Below, one piece after another: positions 41,501 to 45,648 of a DNA stretch of 45,648 bases. Numbering within the stretch: position 1 is the stretch's first letter; the number at the start of each line of letters is the position of its first letter. The notes beneath the pieces were generated by a model. The model was given only the letters and a program-made list of their open reading frames with translations. It was not told where the DNA came from and did no database searches. The position numbers and the translations under genes are program-made. Source of the DNA: Rhizobacter sp. Root1238 (lineage in GTDB: Bacteria > Pseudomonadota > Gammaproteobacteria > Burkholderiales > Burkholderiaceae_C); NCBI RefSeq assembly GCF_001425825.1, contig NZ_LMDM01000010.1:1-45648 (forward strand), in the 5' to 3' direction.

Positions 41501-41754
41501 AAGCTGTTCGAGCGGATCATCTTCACGCCGGCGATGCCGTTCAGCGCCAGCTCGATCGGGCGCGTCAGCTCGGTCTCGATCGCATCGGGCGAGGCGCCCG
41601 GGTAGGCGACGCTGACGAACACGATCGGCGGCGAGATGTCGGGCAGGCGCTCGACGCGCAGCTGGCTGTACGAGAACAGGCCGAGCACGCACAGCGCGGC
41701 CATGATCATCGTCGCGAAGACGGGGTTGTTGATGGAGACGCGGGTGAACCACAT
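38560..41754 (-). CDS. RND efflux transporter inner-membrane subunit (HAE1/AcrB type)
   Basis: 1064 residues, near the usual length. It has TM1 near MWFTRVSINNPVFATMIMAA, the proton-relay pair Asp-Asp in CIGLLIDDAIVVRENIV, the first-half periplasmic domain (GASPDAIETELTRPIE, FDGDNAQPTVYLS), and the second-half helix signatures LPLALLGVMIALW and TKNAILLVDFANHGRK. It exports drugs, dyes or other amphiphiles with its adaptor and an outer-membrane channel, which is not encoded here. It sits 15 bases after the adaptor gene and converges with the Mn exporter. Confidence 0.94.
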   Translation of the reverse strand: MWFTRVSINNPVFATMIMAALCVLGLFSYSQLRVERLPDISPPIVFVSVAYPGASPDAIETELTRPIELALNGIAGVKMIRSNSFEGRSETVVEFQLSADMTRAVQDVRDKVAAVQPAFPRDAKTPFVSRFDGDNAQPTVYLSLLAPDRSARELSLLADKVVRKRLERSAGVARVDVGGMTVRQVRIDLDPQRLRAYQLTPADVSAALQRANADMPVGLLSSSKEDAIVRVEGKVRDAKAFAEVVIASRNNMVVRLADLGELVEREREPDSLSRVDGVPAISFQVYKQQDANIVETGASIKEAAEELRKSLPPGVELRLVYADSDWVERSLSGVKHTLVEGALLTIAIVFLFLHSWRSTVITGLTLPIAVISSFIAVYAFGFTLNFMTMMALSLCIGLLIDDAIVVRENIVRHVHMGKSHVQAARDGTEEIGLAVMATTFAICAVFVPVAFMKGIIGKFFFPFGVTVAVAVLVSLFVSFTLDPMLSSIWRDPPTHRLAKLPVLGHLMRWTDRGMDVLHVVYERTIRWVFSGRRYRVFVPPIPAYGRPFDASGRRDRSQPRRLRLATLTPRGVVGWGAVGSFVLAIALSTQIGSEFIPDADNSYIQLNVTLPVGTSLQRASAKLAQVEQVIGGMSEVRLTSTTIGDTGNGSRNSATLSIQLVKPHERKRKQNEVEAAMREALKPIPGIEITVGQQPIYVALLGPDPQVLETEVQRLADKVAKVKGIADLTTSVKPGLPAYAVRLKPDAVRELGLTTSQLAASLRSYVNGDVATWWTSPDGEQVDVELRLPQASRENIAQLDNLPVAYAKDGTPIALSRVADIVPVVNPLVIKRQDLQRRQAIYAGTQGRPSGDVGADVQKIVKETQLPPGYRFDVGGQTKDQAEALSGILMALVAAVIFIYIVLASQFGSFLQPVAIMVSLPLALLGVMIALWVTRSTLNLFSMIGLVMLMGLVTKNAILLVDFANHGRKAGLGMADALLQAGLVRMRPIIMTTAAMVFGMLPLALALDEGGEIQASMGRAIIGGVITSTLLTLIVVPVVYSYLVRERKPAEVRDEVALGDLVAK

Positions 41755-41769
41755 GGCGGTCTCCGGGGT

Positions 41770-43017
41770 TCAGGAACGGACGGCGGAGGCCGCGGCGCTG
41801 GCGGCCTTCGGCGCCGTGCGCTGCGTGACGATCTTCGCCGGCTGGCCTTCGCGCAGGTTGTCGAAGCGCGCGCCGAGCACCTGGGCATCGGCCGCGAGGC
41901 CCTTGCTGACCTCGATGCGGTCGCTCGCGGCGTCCTTGCGGCCGGTGATCACGATGCGGCGCACCAGCGCGTCCTTCTCGAGCGTCCAGACGAAATCCTG
42001 CCCCGAGGCCTGGCCGACCGCGCTGATGGGCAGCGTCAGGCGCGTCGTGTCGTCCGGCAGCACCACATGGGCCTGCGCATACTGGCCGGCGCGGAACAGC
42101 TCCTGGCGGTTGTCCATCACCACCACCACGCCGATCGCACGCGTGCCGGCCTCGGCGGCCGGGGCGATGCGATCGATGCGGCCCGGCACCGGCTTGCCCT
42201 GGCCTTCGACCTGCACCTGCACCGGCTGGCCGGGCTTCAGCAGCGACACCTCGTGCGTGCCGACGGTGCCGGCCAGCTCGAGCGTCGACAGGTCGACCAC
42301 CGTCAGCAGCTGCTGCTCGGCACTGACCTTCTCGCCGGGCACCACATGGCGCTTGCCGACGATGCCGGAGATCGGCGCGACCAGCGCGGCTTCCTTGACG
42401 CCGACGCGCGAGGTCGCGAGCTGCGCCTGCGCCGACTTGAGCTGCGCGCGTGCCGCGTCGAGCCGGGCCTGCGACGACTGCAGCGCGGTCGACGAGATGA
42501 AGTTCTGCGCCGACAGGCCGACGTTGGCGGCATGCGTGCGTTCGGCCTCGATCAGCGCGGCCTGTGCGGATTCGACCGCGGCGGAGCGGTCGGCGACGCG
42601 GCTCTGCAGGTCGGCCAGGTCGATGTCGCCGAGCAGCTGGCCGGCCTTCACGCGGCTGCCTTCGGCCACCTTCAGCTCCAGCAGCGTGCCGGTCGCCTTG
42701 GCACGGATCACCGCGGTGCGCGGCGCGACCAGCGGGCCGGAGAACTCCACCACCAGCGGCATCGCGAGCTGCTTCGGCTGCACGATCTCGGCGGCGACGA
42801 ACTCGAGCGCGACCGGCGCCGCGTCCTTCTTCGCGGCAGCCGCCTTCGAGCCGTTGCTGAGCCCGGGCACCACCGCGAGCGCGAGGCCGACGACGGCCAC
42901 CGCGCCGATCGCGCCGCCCACCCAGAGTCTGCGCCGGGAGGTCCGCGATGATGATCCTCCGTCCACCGGCTGCAGCCCGTGTGGGGCGGCGCCGTGATCG
43001 TTGTGTGCTGTGTTCAT
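41770..43017 (-). CDS. RND efflux periplasmic adaptor (membrane fusion protein)
   Basis: 415 residues from ATG 43017. An N-terminal anchor helix (about residues 32-52, LWVGGAIGAVAVVGLALAVV) is followed by lipoyl halves (AVIRAKATGTLLELKVAEGS, then APISGIVGKRHVVPGEKVSA), a coiled-coil hairpin (DRSAAVESAQAALIEAERTH to LKSAQAQLATSR) and a beta-barrel region. It bridges the RND pump to an outer-membrane channel. First gene of the two-gene efflux operon. Confidence 0.93.
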   Translation of the reverse strand: MNTAHNDHGAAPHGLQPVDGGSSSRTSRRRLWVGGAIGAVAVVGLALAVVPGLSNGSKAAAAKKDAAPVALEFVAAEIVQPKQLAMPLVVEFSGPLVAPRTAVIRAKATGTLLELKVAEGSRVKAGQLLGDIDLADLQSRVADRSAAVESAQAALIEAERTHAANVGLSAQNFISSTALQSSQARLDAARAQLKSAQAQLATSRVGVKEAALVAPISGIVGKRHVVPGEKVSAEQQLLTVVDLSTLELAGTVGTHEVSLLKPGQPVQVQVEGQGKPVPGRIDRIAPAAEAGTRAIGVVVVMDNRQELFRAGQYAQAHVVLPDDTTRLTLPISAVGQASGQDFVWTLEKDALVRRIVITGRKDAASDRIEVSKGLAADAQVLGARFDNLREGQPAKIVTQRTAPKAASAAASAVRS

Positions 43018-43140
43018 GGGCGGGAGTGTAGGTTCGGCCCCCACCCGTCTGACACGGCGTGCGACAGACTGCAGATTGAGGGGCCTGAGCAGTGAACCCG
43101 TACGACGAACCGGCGGAACTTCGTGGCCGCCGGCGACGCC

Positions 43141-44226
43141 TCAGATCTTCGGCGTGTCGACCCGCACGTCGCCGCACTGCGCGCGGTGCCGCAGCGCGTG
43201 GTCCATCAGCACCAGCGCCAGCATCGCCTCGGCGATCGGCGTGGCGCGGATGCCGACGCACGGGTCGTGGCGCCCATGGGTCTGCACGACGGTCGGCTGC
43301 CCCTGCAGGTCGATCGAATCGCGCGGGCTGTGGATCGAGCTGGTCGGCTTGATCGCGATGCTGACCGTGATGTCCTGGCCGGTGCTGATGCCGCCCAGCA
43401 CGCCGCCGGCGTTGTTGCTGCGGAAGCCCTGCGGCGTCAGTTCGTCGCCATGCTGCGTGCCGCGCTGCGCGACGCTGGCGAAGCCGGCGCCGATCTCGAC
43501 GCCCTTGACCGCGTTGATGCCCATCATCGCGTAGGCGATGTCGGCATCGAGCTTGTCGAACAGCGGCTCGCCGAGGCCGACCGGCACCTGCGTCGCTTCG
43601 ACGCGGATGCGTGCGCCGACCGAATCGCCGGACTTGCGCAGCGCGTCCATGTAGGCCTCGAGTTCGGCGATCTTCGACGCATTGGCCGCGAAGAACGGGT
43701 TGTCGGGAATGTGCTGGTGGCCTTCGAACGGAATCTCCAGCTCGCCGAGCTGCGTCATCCAGCCGCGGAACGTGGTGCCGTACTGCGCCTTCAGCCATTT
43801 GCGCGCCACCGCGCCGGCGCCGACCATCGGCGCGGTCAGGCGGGCCGACGAACGCCCGCCGCCGCGCGGGTCGCGGATGCCGTACTTGTGCCAGTAGGTG
43901 TAGTCGGCGTGGCCGGGGCGGAAGGTCTGCAGGATGTTGCCGTAGTCCTTGCTGCGCTGGTCGGTGTTGCGGATCAGCAGGCAGATCGGCGTGCCGGTGG
44001 TCTTGCCCTCGTAGACGCCGGAGAGGATCTCGACCGCGTCCGGCTCGTTGCGCTGCGTCACGTGGCGCGAGGTGCCCGGGCGGCGGCGGTCGAGCTCGGG
44101 CTGGATGTCGGCCTCGCTGAGCTCCATCCCCGGCGGGCAGCCGTCGATCACGCACCCGATGGCCGGGCCGTGCGACTCGCCGAAGTTGGTAACGCGGAAC
44201 AGGGTGCCGAGGGTGCTGCCGGACAT
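43141..44226 (-). CDS. aroC: Chorismate synthase
   Basis: 361 residues from ATG 44226 ([20 protein letters not shown]), the standard start; upstream in-frame residues do not fit the family. It converts EPSP to chorismate with reduced FMN in the shikimate pathway. Conserved motifs are [40 protein letters not shown] and [20 protein letters not shown]. It is complete. Confidence 0.97.
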   Translation of the reverse strand: MSGSTLGTLFRVTNFGESHGPAIGCVIDGCPPGMELSEADIQPELDRRRPGTSRHVTQRNEPDAVEILSGVYEGKTTGTPICLLIRNTDQRSKDYGNILQTFRPGHADYTYWHKYGIRDPRGGGRSSARLTAPMVGAGAVARKWLKAQYGTTFRGWMTQLGELEIPFEGHQHIPDNPFFAANASKIAELEAYMDALRKSGDSVGARIRVEATQVPVGLGEPLFDKLDADIAYAMMGINAVKGVEIGAGFASVAQRGTQHGDELTPQGFRSNNAGGVLGGISTGQDITVSIAIKPTSSIHSPRDSIDLQGQPTVVQTHGRHDPCVGIRATPIAEAMLALVLMDHALRHRAQCGDVRVDTPKI

Positions 44227-44514
44227 GGAGGCCTTCTGGACGAGAAACGGGAGACGGGCCGCCGACACATCGTGATGCGAGGACGGCCTTGAAGTTTAAG
44301 GGTTCGTCCCCTTTGGAACGCACGGCGAGGCTTCAAGGGGAGAATCGTTGCTCATTCAGCAATGCCGACTTGCCGTATCGGAGGTTTTTCCCGATCAGGG
44401 ACAACCCTAGCATTCGACCCCAAGACGCAGCACCGGTCGGTGCCTGCCACGCGGTCGGTGTGTGACGTGTGCCTGTGGGACAAGGGGTCTGTCTACTGAT
44501 CGGAGAAGATTCGA
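44227..44514. other. aroC-porin intergenic region with porin promoter
   Basis: 288 bases without a gene. The region 44380-44420 includes GTTTTTCCCGATCAGGGACA and CCCTAGCATTCGACC, a block that resembles leaders before betaproteobacterial porin genes. GGAGAA lies nine bases before the porin ATG. No clear sigma-70 boxes can be named. Confidence 0.4.
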
Positions 44515-45498
44515 ATGAAGTTCACCACCTTTGCCGTCACCGCGGTCGCACTGGCCGCTTCGGCAGCCGCCAACGCGCAAGACGCACAACAATCCACCAC
44601 CAACGTGACGCTGTACGGCGTCGCCGACGCCTACGTGCAGATCGCCAACGGCGCGGCCAACCTGAGCCGCGTGCAGTCGGGCGGCCTGCAGGGCTCGCGC
44701 TTCGGCCTGCGTGTCACTGAAGACCTCGGCGGCGGGCTGCGCGCCCTCGCCGTGCTCGAAAGCGGCATCAACATCGACGACGGCACCAACGGGCAGAACG
44801 CCTTCTGGGGTCGCCAGTCGTACGTGGGCATCGGCTCCGCCTCGCTCGGCACGCTGACCCTGGGCCGTCAGTACGGCAGCATCTACAACCTGTCGAGCGA
44901 CTTCAGCGAGTTCTCGAACGTCTCCACCGGCGCGAGCACGGCGGTGATCGGTGGCTTCGGCGGCTATGAGCCGGTGCGCGGCGGCACCACCTACAGCGCC
45001 ACCGGCAACGGCGGCCCGGCCCGCGTCAACAACTCGGTCAAGTACGAGTCGCCGACCTTCGCCGGCTTCAAGGCCGGTGCCCTGTGGGGCTTCGGTGAGA
45101 CCACCGGCTCGACCAACGAGCAGCGCGTCGCCGACGTCTATGCCCGCTACAACGGCTACGGCTTCGATGCGATGGTCTCGTTCGTCGACGACAAGCAGGA
45201 CCTGACTTCGCAGGACGTGCGCACCACCTCGGGCGCGGTCGGCTACACCTACGGCGACTGGCACGGCACCGCCGGCGTGATCGCGGTCAACGACCGCAGC
45301 GCGGTCGATGCCGACGGCCAGGGCTTCTGGGTAGGCGGCGACTACCGCTTCGGCCAGAACCTGGTGCGCGCGCAGTACGTGCAGAACAAGGCCAAGAACG
45401 TCAACGAAGGCAAGACGCAAGCCTTCGGCGTCCTCGGTCAAGTACGAGTCGCCGACCTTCGCCGGCTTCAAGGCCGGTGCCCTGTGGGGCTTCGGTGA
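44515..45498 (+). CDS. Gram-negative porin, C terminus broken by a partial duplication
   Basis: The open frame gives 327 residues: a signal peptide (MKFTTFAVTAVALAASAAAN ending AQ) and alternating strands typical of betaproteobacterial general porins (NVTLYGVADAYVQ, GSRFGLRVTEDLGGGLRA, FWGRQSYVGIGSASLGTLTL). Intact relatives end in a strand with terminal Phe. Here, after residue about 306 (AFGVLG) the frame enters a second copy of an internal segment in a different frame and stops. The porin would not fold as written. The cause may be a tandem paralog or an assembly join. Confidence 0.85.
   Translation: MKFTTFAVTAVALAASAAANAQDAQQSTTNVTLYGVADAYVQIANGAANLSRVQSGGLQGSRFGLRVTEDLGGGLRALAVLESGINIDDGTNGQNAFWGRQSYVGIGSASLGTLTLGRQYGSIYNLSSDFSEFSNVSTGASTAVIGGFGGYEPVRGGTTYSATGNGGPARVNNSVKYESPTFAGFKAGALWGFGETTGSTNEQRVADVYARYNGYGFDAMVSFVDDKQDLTSQDVRTTSGAVGYTYGDWHGTAGVIAVNDRSAVDADGQGFWVGGDYRFGQNLVRAQYVQNKAKNVNEGKTQAFGVLGQVRVADLRRLQGRCPVGLR
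45033..45248 (+). repeat. First copy of the porin-internal duplicated segment
   Basis: 216 bases that recur at 45433-45648, exactly 400 bases downstream, with three differences. In this copy the segment is in the porin reading frame. Confidence 0.95.
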
Positions 45499-45648
45499 GA
45501 CCACCGGCTCGACCAACGAGCAGCGCGTCGCCGACGTCTACGCCCGCTACAGCGGCTACGGCTTCGACGCGATGGTCTCGTTCGTCGACGACAAGCAGGA
45601 CCTGACTTCGCAGGACGTGCGCACCACCTCGGGCGCGGTCGGCTACAC
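45433..45648 (+). repeat. Second copy of the porin-internal segment, running off the window
   Basis: Differs from the first copy at T45141/C45541, A45152/G45552 (Asn to Ser) and T45168/C45568. It joins the porin at a shared CTCGGTCAAG and is shifted by one base relative to the frame. Another open porin-like frame continues to the end. Confidence 0.95.

Noticed and set aside
38857-42951. Long plus-strand open frame opposite the RND pump and adaptor
   Set aside because: It mirrors conserved RND sequence on the other strand and shows only low-complexity H/R/D/Q residues.
41312-44323. Long minus-strand open frame spanning the efflux genes and aroC
   Set aside because: It runs out of frame through two clear genes (adaptor and aroC), so it is a shadow frame.

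Overview
The window is a GC-rich, gene-dense chromosomal segment. Intracellular PHB depolymerase, a betaproteobacterial-type porin, an ohrR-ohr pair, selenouridine genes and a manganese riboswitch in front of a GDT1-type exporter all point to Burkholderiales, probably near Rubrivivax, Leptothrix or Ideonella. That placement is inferred from gene content, not from a marker alignment. I found no rRNA, tRNA, CRISPR array or intact insertion sequence.

Layout. 1-900: a small accessory patch with lower GC, holding a HEAT-repeat protein and a broken YD (Rhs) repeat. 926-2041: peroxide defence (ohrR, ohr). 2052-5180: a TetR regulator facing a flavin monooxygenase across a perfect operator, then an asparaginase. 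5192-6845: lexA with its SOS box, a helix-hairpin-helix protein and a cysteine hydrolase. 6901-13185: penicillin acylase, hypothetical proteins, a DUF1993 protein, a 2-hydroxyacid dehydrogenase, a split chromate transporter pair and a DUF302 protein. 13422-18904: upp, rlmB, a response regulator, a large hybrid histidine kinase and a membrane acyltransferase-like protein, all on the minus strand. 18973-24553: a complete sugar ABC operon (binding protein, two permeases, ATPase) ending in an AGE-family sugar isomerase/epimerase. 24657-30193: a selenium locus, with selD divergent from mnmH and a four-gene PhnD-type ABC transporter downstream of mnmH. 30251-32144: a LysR regulator facing a GlcG/HbpS-like protein and an exported NTF2-like protein. 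32151-35165: a minus-strand operon DUF4266 lipoprotein, DUF3570 outer-membrane protein, ApbE flavin transferase, M74 endopeptidase. 35259-37756: cupin, glutathione transferase, PHB depolymerase. 37783-38559: Mn riboswitch and exporter. 38560-43017: RND efflux pump and adaptor. 43141-44226: aroC. 44515-end: a porin interrupted by a partial self-duplication at the window edge.

The most interesting system is the DUF4266-DUF3570-ApbE operon. The DUF3570 protein carries an exact ApbE flavinylation motif (DHVSGAT), and the small lipoprotein beside it ends in a glycine/cysteine tail. This suggests an outer-membrane redox system carrying covalent FMN. Next are the selenium locus, where context suggests the PhnD-type transporter imports a selenium oxyanion, and the Mn riboswitch, where a downstream segment can compete for the closing stem. 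Palindromic GTAGCCCGGAT elements supply stop codons to several genes, and CTAG stop sharing joins two convergent gene pairs.
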